Shown piece after piece: positions 23,774 through 33,130 of a DNA stretch of 34,812 bases. The stretch is taken from positions 1-34,812 of the forward strand of contig NZ_CADIKC010000024.1 of NCBI RefSeq assembly GCF_902859805.1, in the 5' to 3' direction. This DNA comes from Paraburkholderia sediminicola. Its GTDB lineage: Bacteria > Pseudomonadota > Gammaproteobacteria > Burkholderiales > Burkholderiaceae. The first letter of the stretch is position 1; every line of letters begins with the position of its first letter. Under the pieces are notes generated by a model. That model was given only the letters and a program-made list of their open reading frames with translations. It did not search any database and was not told where the DNA came from. The position numbers were made by a program, and so were the translations under genes.

Positions 23774-24545
23774 CGTACTCACGAGTTCCGAACTTCTGGT
23801 TGAACGCCGTAATGGCGTACTCGTCATGACGATGAACCGGCCCGACGCACGCAATGCCATGACGCAGGCGCTGGCCCGTGAAATGGCGGGCGCGCTTGAC
23901 GAGTTGAACGACGACGCAACGCTGCGGGTTGGCGTGCTGACGGGCGCCGGCGGAAATTTCTGCTCGGGCATGGATCTCAAGGCCTTCCTGCGCGGTGAAC
24001 TTCCCCGTATCGAAGGACGTGGATTCGGCGCGCTGACGCAGAAGCCACCCCTGAAGCCGCTGATTCCCGCAGTGGAAGGCTACGCTCTTGCCGGCGGATT
24101 CGAGATGGCGCTGGCTTGCGATCTGATCGTGGCGTCGCGCACCGCAAATTTCGGCCTGCCTGAAGCGAAGCGGGGCCAGGCTGCCACGGCTGGTGGTCTG
24201 ATCCGCCTGCCGCGACGCATTCCCTATCATGTCGCCATGCAATACATCCTCACAGGCGACATGCTGCCTGCAGGCTCTGCCGCGCAGTTCGGACTGGTGA
24301 ACGTGCTGACAGAATCCGGCGAGGCGCTCAATGCCACATTCGCGCTCGCCGAGAAGATCCAGGCGAATGGCTCCCTTGCCGTGATGGCGGCAAAGCGGGT
24401 AGTGGCCGAACCGGGTGACTGGCCACAGGCCGAGATGTTCGAACGGCAGGCAGTCTATACGCATCACGTCTTTGAGTCTGAAGACGCGAGGGAAGGAGCC
24501 AAGGCCTTCGTCGAAAAACGCCTGCCCGTCTGGAAAGGATGCTGA
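23745..24545 (+). CDS. Enoyl-CoA hydratase/isomerase family protein (second copy)
   Basis: 266 residues from ATG 23745, overlapping the SDR gene by 29 bases; the ribosome site is poor and coupling is likely. Crotonase fold with LLVERRNGVLVMTMNRPDAR followed by NAMTQAL at the N-terminus, the oxyanion-hole segments VLTGAGGNFCSGMDLKAF (64-81) and VEGYALAGGFEMALACD (110-126), and FGLPEAKRGQAATAGG (136-151) with one conserved glutamate, E140. The second glutamate position of bifunctional hydratases is not obvious, as in many isomerases and carnitine-racemase-like members. It differs clearly from the first crotonase of the cluster, so they probably serve separate steps. Last gene of this run; an 800-base gap follows. 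Confidence 0.88.
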   Translation: MAPSACSHADVLTSSELLVERRNGVLVMTMNRPDARNAMTQALAREMAGALDELNDDATLRVGVLTGAGGNFCSGMDLKAFLRGELPRIEGRGFGALTQKPPLKPLIPAVEGYALAGGFEMALACDLIVASRTANFGLPEAKRGQAATAGGLIRLPRRIPYHVAMQYILTGDMLPAGSAAQFGLVNVLTESGEALNATFALAEKIQANGSLAVMAAKRVVAEPGDWPQAEMFERQAVYTHHVFESEDAREGAKAFVEKRLPVWKGC

Positions 24546-25345
24546 AGCGATTTCGATTCGTATTCGCCTCTGCGACGCATTCCTGACGGGATGACCAAGC
24601 GCGCGGATGTCCGGAAATGTATCCGGAAATGCTGAAACAAAGATTCGTTCTTCCATATTGCCTGATGCCACCTCTCGTGCTTCTGTGCGTCGCGAGGAAA
24701 ACCCGGAACATCATTGGGACGGTGGTCCGCCGACCACCGGTTTCACTCGCACAAACAGGGCCATTGACGTGGCCCGTATCTTGTCAGTGCCTACTGATAA
24801 ATACACACACCGCGCTGGCCGCCGCGCCCGGCAGGGAACGCGCTCGCCTGCAGACGCCTCGTCCTTCGGGCGGCATACGGCATTCAACGCTGTGCCTGCG
24901 CTCATTCGTCCCCTTTCATCAGTCCAACGAAGCAGGATAGAAACCAAGGCGAACATGCGCCTGTTACCGCTCGGGTGGAACCTGTTGGCGGCTCGTCACA
25001 CACGGCGACGGCGCATCGCGATGCCTGCCGTCCTTCATGTAGTGTCAGCATGGGCTTTTCCCTGATTGACCCTGTCGATGGGTGAACGACAATCGGCGGA
25101 TACGATCGCGACGCCCGGGGACAGACGAATCGGATTACGAGCGCGCATAGGCCCGCAATGGTCACGACGTCCACGTCTGCCGTTTCCCGGATATCGCAGG
25201 GGATCCGGACATGGAATCGCCCGCGTTATCGACAGCGATAGCATGACGCCACGGCGGGACGAATCTGGCAGTGGCTGCGCGGCCGGATTTTTTTGGCGAT
25301 CTACACTCGGAGTGTCCCATCCATCATGAGAAGGAATCTGCGCCG
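24546..25345. other. Intergenic region before the LysR regulator
   Basis: No gene supported on either strand despite a 152-codon open frame at 24607-25065, which has no protein-like pattern. A direct repeat of TCCGGAAATG occurs at 24610-24619 and 24622-24631. The regulator's promoter must be in the right-hand part. The region may hold operator sites for the LysR protein. Confidence 0.4.
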
Positions 25346-26314
25346 ATGTCGAAATTGAAGCAAGTCACGGATCTTGAGCTAAGGCTGCTGCGCAGCTTCA
25401 CCGAGATCGTTGACCGGGGAGGCTTTGCTGCTGCGCAGGCAGCGCTGAACATATCGCAGTCGGTGATGAGCGAGCATCTGAAGACGCTCGAGGTCCGTCT
25501 TGGGTTTGTGCTATGCAAGCGCGGGCCCGGCGGCTTCAAGCTGCTGCCTGAAGGCGAGCGTGTCTACAAGTCAGCCAAGCAGCTCTTCGTCTCGATTGAC
25601 GCGTTCAAGGCGGACATCGGCGAAATCGGCGACGAGATGGCGGGCGAGGTCATCGTTGCTGTCGAGGACGAGATCATTACCAACCCGGCCTGTCGCCTGC
25701 CTGAAGCACTGCAGATGTTTGGCGTTCGTGCAGGAAGCCGGTCGCGGGTGCAGGTTGAAGTCATGGTGGGATATCAGGCCATCAGCCACGTCGCGGATGG
25801 TTCCGTGCACCTCGGGATCAGCCTCTCGGACGTCTATACGCGAGACGTGTCCACACAGCATCTTTTCGATGAAGTCGGGGAAATCTACTGCGGAAATGGG
25901 CACCCCCTTTTCGATGTGCCCGACCACGAGATTACAGAAGCCCAGCTTGCCGAGTACCCTTATTCCAGTCGCGGACACCTGGAGCGCAAGGATGCGCTGC
26001 TCATCGGGAACAACTTCCGCTCGGGCGATGTAGGGCTGGGCGCACAGGCGCAACTGGCGCTTGTGCTTTCGGGTAGGGATCTCGGCTGGGTGCCTCAGCA
26101 CGTCGCCGCACCGTTCGTCGCGATGCACAGGGCGCGCGCCGTCAGACCAGACATTACGCGCCGGACAGTTCCGATCAATGTCGTGAGTCGCGACGCGGGC
26201 CCACATGGAAAACTCGTCGCGATGCTTCGATCCTGCGTCGTCATGGCGCACACTTACGGATCCCCCTCCGACGCCCGTCCCATGGGCGTTTCCGTCGCTG
26301 CAGCCAAGGGTTAA
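25346..26314 (+). CDS. LysR-family transcriptional regulator
   Basis: 322 residues from ATG 25346, with AGAAGGA about 11 bases upstream; in-frame codons back to 25271 lack similarity. The N-terminal winged helix-turn-helix is clear: LELRLLRSFTEIVDRGGFAA followed by AQAALNISQSVMSEHLKTLE and VRLGFVLCKRGPGGFKLLPEGERVY split over residues 9-75. A linker helix and a periplasmic-binding-protein-like effector domain follow (VGYQAISHVADGSVHLGISL, EIYCGNGHPLF). Such proteins bind DNA as tetramers and respond to a pathway metabolite. Placed between the beta-oxidation genes and the ABC importer, it is the obvious candidate to control one or both. The C-terminal tail of about 15 residues is variable. Confidence 0.92.
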   Translation: MSKLKQVTDLELRLLRSFTEIVDRGGFAAAQAALNISQSVMSEHLKTLEVRLGFVLCKRGPGGFKLLPEGERVYKSAKQLFVSIDAFKADIGEIGDEMAGEVIVAVEDEIITNPACRLPEALQMFGVRAGSRSRVQVEVMVGYQAISHVADGSVHLGISLSDVYTRDVSTQHLFDEVGEIYCGNGHPLFDVPDHEITEAQLAEYPYSSRGHLERKDALLIGNNFRSGDVGLGAQAQLALVLSGRDLGWVPQHVAAPFVAMHRARAVRPDITRRTVPINVVSRDAGPHGKLVAMLRSCVVMAHTYGSPSDARPMGVSVAAAKG

Positions 26315-26423
26315 CGCGGGTCAATCCAGTCGACCGGACTGACCGCAAATGCCTGCGAGAGAACCGATCCTAGGTTCTCCTGGCAGCGATAGTGAAAAAA
26401 AATCCCGATCCATATACTGGTTT

Positions 26424-26450
26424 TTGAAGTCGCCGTTGTGGCGACTTCAA
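26424..26450 (+). terminator. Perfect 11-bp hairpin between regulator and ABC operon
   Basis: TTGAAGTCGCC at 26424-26434 pairs fully with GGCGACTTCAA at 26440-26450 around a 5-base loop (GTTGT), followed by TTTC. It lies 110 bases after the LysR stop and 73 bases before the solute-binding gene. Most likely it is the regulator's terminator, though the T-tract is short; an attenuator or operator role for the ABC operon is possible. Confidence 0.6.
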
Positions 26451-26522
26451 TTTCGTGACGACTTCAGCGGCTCGCCAGTCCAATCCTGAAGCGTTCTCGT
26501 GAAACCAGCTCAAGGAAAGCAC

Positions 26523-27563
26523 ATGTTGATCGGGAAAGTAGTCAAGTGTTGTACGGTCGCGGCCGTACTGACCATCAGTGGTACGTCCGCCTTTGCCGAC
26601 CAGGCGCCCAACCTGCAGGGGCAGAAAATAACAGCGGCCTTCTTTGGCGGCTCGCTTCAGAAGATGATCGAAGAAGCCTGGATGACTCCATTTGAAAAAG
26701 CGACAGGCGCCAAAGTAAGCATCGACTCTCCTAACCCGAGGGCAAAACTCAAGGCGCAGGTGGAGTCTGGCAACACGGTATGGGACATCTACACTGAAGA
26801 CGCATCGTTCGTGCAGCAGAACTGCGGTGTGTTATTCGAGAAGGTCGATACGTCGAAGTTCGTTGCAGCGGGAATCGACAAACGCTTCATCACCAACGAC
26901 TGTGGCGTATCGACAGTGGTGGTAGCCGAGGTGTTCGCATACAACGAAGACAAGTATCGAAACGCGCCCCCGAAAAGCTGGGCCGATTTCTTCGATCTCA
27001 AGAAATTTCCTGGCAAGCGCGCGATCTTCAATAACCCGATGACGGGCATCCTCGAAATGGCGCTGCTTGCCGACGGTGTTCCCGCCGACAAGCTGTATCC
27101 CCTCGATCTCGATCGCGCATTCAGGAAGCTGGACACCATCAAGGACAAGATCACCTGGACCCAGTCGCCGGGCGGTCTGACCGACGCGCTCGTCAATAAC
27201 CAGGTCGATCTCGCCCTGGCGTTCTCGGGCCGCGTCGCTGCGGCGGCCAAAGCCGGGGCGAAGGTAGAGGTCGTGCGCAACCAGCAGCTCCTGTCTTGGG
27301 ACCAGTGGGCGCTTGTCAAGGGCAGCAAGAACAAGGCTGCCGGAATCGCATTCCTCAATTTCGTCGCCCAGCCCAAGCAGCAGGCCAGTATGACTGAGCT
27401 TACGTCGTACGCAACGGCAAACACAGACGGACACCCGAAGGTCGATCCGCTTTCGGCGCACTTCCTGCCGGTTCGTGAGAATGCCGTGTTCGTCAATCAG
27501 GACTGGTGGGCGAAAAACTTTGATGCCGTCAACCAGCGCTTTGTGGCGTGGCAAACCCAGTAA
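26523..27563 (+). CDS. ABC importer periplasmic solute-binding protein (polyamine/PotD-like)
   Basis: 346 residues from ATG 26523, with AAGGAAA just upstream; an earlier frame start at 26499 lacks a ribosome site. A signal peptide (MLIGKVVKCCTVAAVLTISG, then TSAFADQ) directs it to the periplasm. The mature protein has the SBP_bac family pattern of spermidine/putrescine binders (ITAAFFGGSLQKMIEEAWMT, then KLKAQVESGNTVWDI, VFAYNEDKY, NNPMTGILEMALLADGV and LVNNQVDLALAFSGR). Members of this branch also bind other cationic or amino-acid-derived ligands, so polyamine is only a guess. First gene of the importer operon; the ATPase follows after a 104-base gap. Confidence 0.9.
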   Translation: MLIGKVVKCCTVAAVLTISGTSAFADQAPNLQGQKITAAFFGGSLQKMIEEAWMTPFEKATGAKVSIDSPNPRAKLKAQVESGNTVWDIYTEDASFVQQNCGVLFEKVDTSKFVAAGIDKRFITNDCGVSTVVVAEVFAYNEDKYRNAPPKSWADFFDLKKFPGKRAIFNNPMTGILEMALLADGVPADKLYPLDLDRAFRKLDTIKDKITWTQSPGGLTDALVNNQVDLALAFSGRVAAAAKAGAKVEVVRNQQLLSWDQWALVKGSKNKAAGIAFLNFVAQPKQQASMTELTSYATANTDGHPKVDPLSAHFLPVRENAVFVNQDWWAKNFDAVNQRFVAWQTQ

Positions 27564-27667
27564 CGGGCGGCCTTGTATCGCGACGTGTTAGCAAGATGGG
27601 GCCTCGACCCGGAAAGCTTCCGGGCTGTGGCCATCCGTCATCAACGGATGTATTGGGGAGGCGTGTG

Positions 27668-28804
27668 ATGTCGTTTTCATCCCAGGGTATGACAAGGAAC
27701 GGCGGCCTTGGAGCCGCTCTTTCGATCAGGAATCTGACCAAACGCTATGGTCATAACGCTCCCGCGGTCGATGACGTGAGCCTAGACATCCAGGCGGGTG
27801 AATTCGTCACATTCCTGGGACCAAGCGGTTCCGGCAAGACAACCACCCTGAGCATGGTGGCCGGATTCACGGACGTGACGTCCGGTCAGATCCTTCTCGG
27901 AGGCCAGCCGATTGAGGCGTTGCCCCCTCATCGCAGAAACATCGGCATGGTGTTCCAGAGCTATTCGCTGTTTCCACACATGACCGTGTTCGATAACGTC
28001 GCCTTTCCGTTGAGAAGGCGGGGGATCGGCAAGGCGGAAATCAGGTCGCGGGTAGGGCGCGTGCTCGAGTTGATCCAGCTTGCGGACAAGATGGACCGGT
28101 ATCCGACGGCGCTCTCGGGGGGGCAGCAGCAGCGAGTCGCGCTCGCGAGAGCGATTGTTTTCGAGCCGACGCTTCTTCTGATGGATGAGCCGCTGAGTGC
28201 GCTGGACAAGAAACTGCGCGAACAGATGCAGCTTGAAATCCGCAGGCTTCACAAGGAACTGAAGATCACGTTCATCTTCGTGACCCACGACCAGGAAGAA
28301 GCGCTCGTCATGTCCGACCGCATCGCCGTTTTTCGGAACGGCAAGCTCGCACAGGTCGGAACGGCTGCCGACCTGTACGAGCGGCCGCAGTCACTTTTCG
28401 TCGCGAATTTTCTCGGTGATTCGAACATCCTTCACGGCACTGCTCGCGTCGAGCAGGATTCTCACATCCTCGAGAACCGCTGCGGAAAATTCATGGCGCC
28501 GCGCTCGCAAAAACTGGACGGCTCCACCGCGGCCGCCATCAGCGTGCGACCTGAACGTATGCGCGTGATCCCTGTCGCCCAGGAATGCGGTGAACCTAAT
28601 CGTGTGAATGCGCGCGTTTCCCAGATCATTTACGTGGGGTCCTCGCGCAAGGTGGAGGTCGCCCTGTCCGACGGGACGCTCATGCAGATCCGGGAGCAGC
28701 CGCGCGACCAGATCGATGTCAGGGAAGGTGCGGAGGTCGCCGTCTGCTGGCCCATCTCGGCCAGTACCATGTTGCCTGACGAAAAGGGAGGCGCAGGTGA
28801 CTGA
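27668..28804 (+). CDS. ABC importer ATP-binding protein (PotA-like)
   Basis: 378 residues from ATG 27668, with GGGGAGG about 8 bases upstream; the longer open frame from 27548 overlaps the binding-protein gene and lacks similarity. Walker A GPSGSGKTT at 51-59, Q-loop MVFQSYSLFPH with Q97, signature LSGGQQQ at 149-155, Walker B LLLMDEP ending D173-E174, and switch histidine H207 in VTHDQEEAL are all intact. After residue 235 comes a TOBE-like regulatory domain (ISVRPERMRVIP, VSQIIYVGSSRKVEV). It powers import with the two permeases. The stop overlaps the permease start by 8 bases, so translation is coupled. Confidence 0.94.
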   Translation: MSFSSQGMTRNGGLGAALSIRNLTKRYGHNAPAVDDVSLDIQAGEFVTFLGPSGSGKTTTLSMVAGFTDVTSGQILLGGQPIEALPPHRRNIGMVFQSYSLFPHMTVFDNVAFPLRRRGIGKAEIRSRVGRVLELIQLADKMDRYPTALSGGQQQRVALARAIVFEPTLLLMDEPLSALDKKLREQMQLEIRRLHKELKITFIFVTHDQEEALVMSDRIAVFRNGKLAQVGTAADLYERPQSLFVANFLGDSNILHGTARVEQDSHILENRCGKFMAPRSQKLDGSTAAAISVRPERMRVIPVAQECGEPNRVNARVSQIIYVGSSRKVEVALSDGTLMQIREQPRDQIDVREGAEVAVCWPISASTMLPDEKGGAGD

Positions 28805-29705
28805 CTCAGGAATTGTGTCGACGGATTCACCCGGATCTGATGTTGCAACTGCGAATACACGCCCACACGGTCGAATCAATCGCGCGGTGCTGCTCGTTCC
28901 TGTTCTCGCTTTTCTGGGACTGTTTTTCCTCTATCCCATCTTCACCATGACGGTGAAGAGCATCACCGACATTCCGCCCGGTGCGAGCGCATGGACGAAT
29001 TTCGAATGGTTCTTTAGCGACCGGACGAATATGCGAATCTACTGGAACACGCTCGTTACGGCCTTCAAGGTCACCGTGTTCTGTGTGCTCGTCGCCTATC
29101 CGATGGCCTACTCGATGATGCGTGCGCGAGGCGTGTGGAAGCTCGCCATTCTGGGCGTCGTCCTGCTACCGTTCTGGACGAGCGCGGTGGTGCGCAACTT
29201 CGCCTGGGTCGTGATCCTACAGGACAGAGGTGTCCTCAATTATGTTTTGTCGCTCTTCGGTGCGCCTCCTGTCAGCATTTTGGGCACTGCGACGGCGGTC
29301 ACCATCGGGATGGCTCAGGTGCTTCTTCCCTTTGCCGTGCTGCCCATCTACACGAGCATGCAGAAGATCGATTCGAGTCTGATGCGTGCCGCACTGATGC
29401 TGGGTGCGAGACCCGTCGTCGCATTCTTTACCGTGTTCCTTCCGCTGTCGATGACAGGGGCTTTCGCCGGGGCCGTGCTGGTCTTCGTTCTTTCGCTTGG
29501 CTTCTATGTGACCCCAGCGATACTCGGCTCACCGCGCGACGCGATGCTTCCGCAAATCATCTATGCGCAGGTGACTGAACTTCTGGCCTGGGGGCGTAGT
29601 AGCGCCATGGCGGTGGTGTTGCTCGTCACGACAGTCGGCATCCTGGCGGGTGGGGCGTTGATGACGCGCACCTTGCGCAACCGCATCGCCGCAAAGGAAC
29701 AGTGA
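28797..29705 (+). CDS. ABC importer permease 1 (PotB-like)
   Basis: 302 residues from GTG 28797, with GGGAGG 5 bases upstream and an 8-base overlap with the ATPase gene; the open frame extends to 28608 but that part is out-of-frame ATPase sequence. Six or so membrane helices, beginning AVLLVPVLAFLGLFFLYPIF. The cytoplasmic EAA loop (MRAALMLGARPVVAFFTVFL followed by PLSMTGAFAG) contacts the ATPase. This is the BPD_transp_1 fold of spermidine/putrescine-type importers. It forms the channel with the next gene's product in the inner membrane. The hydrophilic N-terminal 30 residues are family-variable. Confidence 0.92.
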   Translation: MTDSGIVSTDSPGSDVATANTRPHGRINRAVLLVPVLAFLGLFFLYPIFTMTVKSITDIPPGASAWTNFEWFFSDRTNMRIYWNTLVTAFKVTVFCVLVAYPMAYSMMRARGVWKLAILGVVLLPFWTSAVVRNFAWVVILQDRGVLNYVLSLFGAPPVSILGTATAVTIGMAQVLLPFAVLPIYTSMQKIDSSLMRAALMLGARPVVAFFTVFLPLSMTGAFAGAVLVFVLSLGFYVTPAILGSPRDAMLPQIIYAQVTELLAWGRSSAMAVVLLVTTVGILAGGALMTRTLRNRIAAKEQ

Positions 29706-29714
29706 GAATCGGAC

Positions 29715-30539
29715 ATGAGCAACTACAACCTTTCCAGTTTCGTCATGCGCCGCGCAAGCAATGCCGCTCTGTATGGTGTTGCGAGCCTTGTCGCGTTCAC
29801 CCTGATTGCGCCATTGCTAGTCATCATTCCGATGAGTTTCAGCGGCGTCCAGTCATTCGCTTTTCCACCCAAAGGCTTTTCAACGCAGTGGTACGTCAAC
29901 CTGTTCACGAACGAAGCCTGGTATCGTGGGATGTTCCAGTCGTTCGGGATAGGGCTGGTTGTCACCCTGTTCTCGCTTGTCCTGGGAACCATGGCGGCCC
30001 AGGGGCTCACCAAGGTAAAGGGATTCCTGAACGCTGCGACTTCCTCGCTTCTGCTTTCGCCGATGATCATTCCCGCAGTTGTCAGCGGCGTCGGTACGTA
30101 CGCCGTCTTCCTCAAGTGGCATCTGACGGGGAACTACCTCGGATTTATTCTCGCGCATACCGCACTTGCTACACCGTTCGTGCTCACGACCGTCTCAGCA
30201 TCCCTGAAGGCCTTCAGCAAGACGCTGGAGTATGCCGCCGCGAGTTGCGGTGCAACGCCGACGGAAACGTTCTTTCTCGTCACGATGCCGATCATCAGTC
30301 CGGGACTCGCGAGCGGAGCTCTGTTCGCCTTCATGGCGTCCTTCGATGAAGTGGTCATCGCGTCGTTCCTGGGTGGTCCGGATCTGAAGACGTTGCCCGT
30401 CAAGATGTTCAACAGCGTGTATGTGGACTCGGACCCGACCCTGGCCGCGGTGTCGACCGTGATCATCGCAATCACGTCGATCGCCATCTTCATGGTGATG
30501 CGTTTCAATCGGGGCAGATCATCGTACGCGCCGGCGTGA
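29715..30539 (+). CDS. ABC importer permease 2 (PotC-like)
   Basis: 274 residues; ATG 29715 follows the first permease by 9 bases, with GAGAATCGGAC upstream as a weak ribosome site. Membrane helices begin at ALYGVASLVAFTLIAPLLVI with IPMSF. The EAA loop, LEYAAASCGATPTETFFLVT followed by MPIISPGLASG, is at about residues 170-200, and FMASFDEVVIASFLGG is typical of PotC/PotI proteins. It pairs with permease 1 to complete a full importer (binding protein, ATPase, two permeases). A stem-loop follows 26 bases after the stop. Confidence 0.93.
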   Translation: MSNYNLSSFVMRRASNAALYGVASLVAFTLIAPLLVIIPMSFSGVQSFAFPPKGFSTQWYVNLFTNEAWYRGMFQSFGIGLVVTLFSLVLGTMAAQGLTKVKGFLNAATSSLLLSPMIIPAVVSGVGTYAVFLKWHLTGNYLGFILAHTALATPFVLTTVSASLKAFSKTLEYAAASCGATPTETFFLVTMPIISPGLASGALFAFMASFDEVVIASFLGGPDLKTLPVKMFNSVYVDSDPTLAAVSTVIIAITSIAIFMVMRFNRGRSSYAPA

Positions 30540-31432
30540 GCTGCCTGCGACCGGATAACCCCTCGCGCGGCTGGTTCCCAGAGGTTGGCCGCGCATGATC
30601 TGACCATGTGAAGACCCGTTGGCGCCCGGGAGCAGGGAACGGATAGATACGCCGACGTGATGGTGAATGGCATGGCGTATCGGGTTCGATTGCTTCAGTC
30701 CGCCCGAACCATAGCGGGACACTCCTTGCGATATGGCAAACTCGTTGGAGGACATCATGTACCGGCCACAACACCTGTCACCTGAATTCATCGTCCTAGA
30801 AAGTCAGTATTGCCCAGGGGGCGTAGAGGCGTATCGAAGGAAGGACAAAAGCGTCCAGGATACAACACGATGCGCGCTGCCGGAGCGCCGCCAGCGCGAG
30901 AGAGGTTCGATGTCGGTCTCGGGTTGCTGGCGCCGTCTCGGTGAGATTATCCGTCGGTTGACCTGACCGACCCGCCCGCGTGCTTGTTGTGTTGCGCGAT
31001 CGACCAACCGGACCTTTCATCCGAACACAAGACGGCCGCAACTTGCGCGCGTGTCCGGCGCAATGTATGCCCCGATCCGGGCCCCCGGGTTTGAGACCGC
31101 CCGTTACGACTGCGCCAGAAAGAGGCATATCGATTGTCTAACGGTCTAATGATGACGGCTGTGAGTGCGTAACGCGGGTTGGGGCTATGTGAGGGGATTG
31201 ATACGAGGTGCTGGTGCTGCGCGTTGTGACGCAGGACGTCTCCGGAGCGATGCAGGATGGAGGTGATCCCGCAGCGTCGCCAGACACAGGCGCTGCTTTA
31301 CGCCAGGGCGTCAGCCAGCGCGGTCGGCCGTATAGCGACCACATGCGGTTGATTACCTCCCAGGCCACCTTCGCTGACAACGGTCTGCGAAGGCGCACAG
31401 GACCGGAATTGGAGGATGTGGTTTCAGGCAGT
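30540..31432. other. Intergenic region after the ABC operon
   Basis: No gene supported. Several 60-110 codon open frames exist on both strands but none has a recognised pattern or good ribosome site. A minus-strand string near 31320-31390 (LRRPLSAKVAWEVINRMWSL followed by YGRP) looks protein-like but is unidentified. Contains the hairpin at 30565-30594. Confidence 0.4.
30565..30594 (+). terminator. Stem-loop after the ABC operon
   Basis: GCGCGGC at 30565-30571 pairs with GCCGCGC at 30588-30594, with a 16-base loop, starting 26 bases past the last permease stop. No T-run follows. It may terminate the operon weakly or protect its 3' end. Confidence 0.4.
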
Positions 31433-32719
31433 TCAGCTCAGGACGGAAGCGATTGAGTCGTCCAGGACACTAAGAATCTGGTCGATGTCTTCGTTTGACA
31501 GCGCCAGCGAAAAGTAGAATTTGCCATGCGTCAGAGCGCCCCGTCGGACCATCGCCGTCATCAGCTGTCGCTGCAGCTTGAGGTTGCCCGATACGCTGCT
31601 GCGGTAATCGACGACGGGCACGTCCGTCAGCAGGATCTGCGACAGTGGTCCCGAGCCAATCGCCTGGCCCGGCAAGCCGCGTCTTGCGAAGATTTCGGCT
31701 GCGCCTTTTCGGAAACGGTCGCCGATTTCGTCGAGTCGTTCGTAGGTGCCCGGGCGACGCAACACATTCAGGGTCGCAATGCCCGCCGTCGCGGCGACCG
31801 AATTGCCGCAGGTCGTATTACCCGTGAAGCACTTGCGAGGATCCGCGGGACTACGCGGATTCGCAAGCTCCATGATGTCTGCGCGACCGCCCACCGCCGA
31901 CAGGGGTAACCCGCCGCCGATAACCTTGCCGTATGTTCCGAGATCCGGCAGAACGTTGAACCGTTCCTGGGCGCCGCCCCATGCAAGACGGAAACCGGTC
32001 ACGACTTCATCAAAGATGAGAAGGATGCCGTGGGTATCGCATATCGCGCGCAACCCCTCCAGGAAGCCAGGCTGCGGGTCGATGCAGCGCTGTTGAGCTT
32101 CAACAATGATGGCGGCGATCTCGTGTGCCGATGTCCTGACGATGTCCTCGACAACAGACAGGTTGTTGAATGGCGCGATCAGGACTTCGCTCTCCAGGAC
32201 ACGGGGAATGCCCGCACTGTCGGGACGGGCAGTGGGATAGTCCGGCTGTGGACTCGGCGGGTTCATGCTCATCAGCGCGTAGTCATTTCCGCCCAGGAAA
32301 CCACCCTCGAACTTCAGGATTTTCGAGCGCCCCGTGAATGCCCGCGCGAGGCGCATCGCGTACAGGGTCGCGTCGGAGCCCGTGACGCCATACTTGATCT
32401 GCTGTGCGCACGGGATCGAGGAAACCAGCTGTTCGGCAAGCTCGATGCCTTTTTCGTTCAGCAGGTAGAAGTTCGACGGGCATTCGACCGCCTTGCGCAA
32501 CGCGCTTACAACTTCAGGATGGGCATGCCCAAGCAGCATCGGACCCGAGCCGTTGACGCAGTCAATGTACTCCTTGCCATCCACATCGTAGACCCTGGAG
32601 CCTTTCGCATCCCTGATTACGAGATCGACTTCTTGGTCGAGCACGTAGGTCGTAAATGCACCGCCGGGCATGACCCGGTACGCGGTGGCAAGCTGCTCTT
32701 TCATGGTTTCCATGGTCAT
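31433..32719 (-). CDS. Class III PLP-dependent aminotransferase (glutamate-1-semialdehyde aminomutase-like)
   Basis: 428 residues from ATG 32719; in-frame ATGs at 32755 and 32704 are alternatives and none has a clear ribosome site. Fold type I PLP enzyme of the HemL/beta-amino-acid transaminase branch. The start AYRVMPGGAFTTYV resembles HemL. GSDATLYAMRLARAFTGRSK followed by ILKFEG is the cofactor phosphate region. IFDEVVTGFRLAWGGAQ holds the PLP-ring aspartate, and GKVIGGGLPLSAVGG the Schiff-base lysine. Where HemL has YHGH, this protein has FLGGND, suggesting a different substrate. No haem genes are nearby and the next gene is a malonate-semialdehyde-type dehydrogenase, so transamination of a beta-amino acid is plausible. 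It is transcribed away from that gene, opposite to its ABC neighbour. Confidence 0.88.
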   Translation of the reverse strand: MTMETMKEQLATAYRVMPGGAFTTYVLDQEVDLVIRDAKGSRVYDVDGKEYIDCVNGSGPMLLGHAHPEVVSALRKAVECPSNFYLLNEKGIELAEQLVSSIPCAQQIKYGVTGSDATLYAMRLARAFTGRSKILKFEGGFLGGNDYALMSMNPPSPQPDYPTARPDSAGIPRVLESEVLIAPFNNLSVVEDIVRTSAHEIAAIIVEAQQRCIDPQPGFLEGLRAICDTHGILLIFDEVVTGFRLAWGGAQERFNVLPDLGTYGKVIGGGLPLSAVGGRADIMELANPRSPADPRKCFTGNTTCGNSVAATAGIATLNVLRRPGTYERLDEIGDRFRKGAAEIFARRGLPGQAIGSGPLSQILLTDVPVVDYRSSVSGNLKLQRQLMTAMVRRGALTHGKFYFSLALSNEDIDQILSVLDDSIASVLS

Positions 32720-33130
32720 TTTGATAAGTAGTTGCGGTGCTACCAATGTGACCATGCAAGGCTTGGCAGAGCAAGACGGGAGTAAGAAAGCTTGTTTCGG
32801 ACTTTCCGAAGCATATCTGGCAAATTCGCTCAGTATGATAGAGCGGCATGAGCATCGAACGGTGTCGACGGCCCACCTATTATGGACACCATATCGCCTG
32901 ATACAGGCGAGAGAACGTGTAGCGCCGCCGCGCTGGTCACGAAGTCAGCCGCGATGATTCGGGCCGCGCGCAAGTGTCCGAACAGGGGAACACAAGAACA
33001 AGGCGAAGCGGGCCCTGACAGCTGCTGCCAGCGAGACCAGCTTCCTATGCCGGCAGTGGTTCGCCAGTGCCAGGAATCCGTCGCCAGAAAAGGGATTTCG
33101 TGGCGAACTTAACAAAATGAGGAGTCTACC
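32720..33130. other. Divergent promoter region
   Basis: This 411-base stretch separates the aminotransferase (minus) from the semialdehyde dehydrogenase (plus). No gene supported. It contains the short perfect inverted repeat TTCGGA/TCCGAA at 32796-32801 and 32805-32810, a candidate regulator site, and is AT-richer around 32800-32850, where promoters for both genes may lie. Confidence 0.4.

Noticed and set aside
22541..24671. Long minus-strand open frames (479 and 435 codons) opposite thiolase, SDR and hydratase genes
   Set aside because: Arg/His-rich shadows of high-GC coding DNA; the plus-strand genes carry all the catalytic motifs.
24607..25065. 152-codon plus-strand open frame in the gap before the LysR gene
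   Set aside because: No start signal, no domain pattern, and a composition like random GC-rich DNA.
26411..26420. CATATACTGG shared with 274-283
   Set aside because: The same 10-mer also occurs, inverted, inside the transposase coding sequence (about 1431-1440), so it looks like coincidence rather than an operator.
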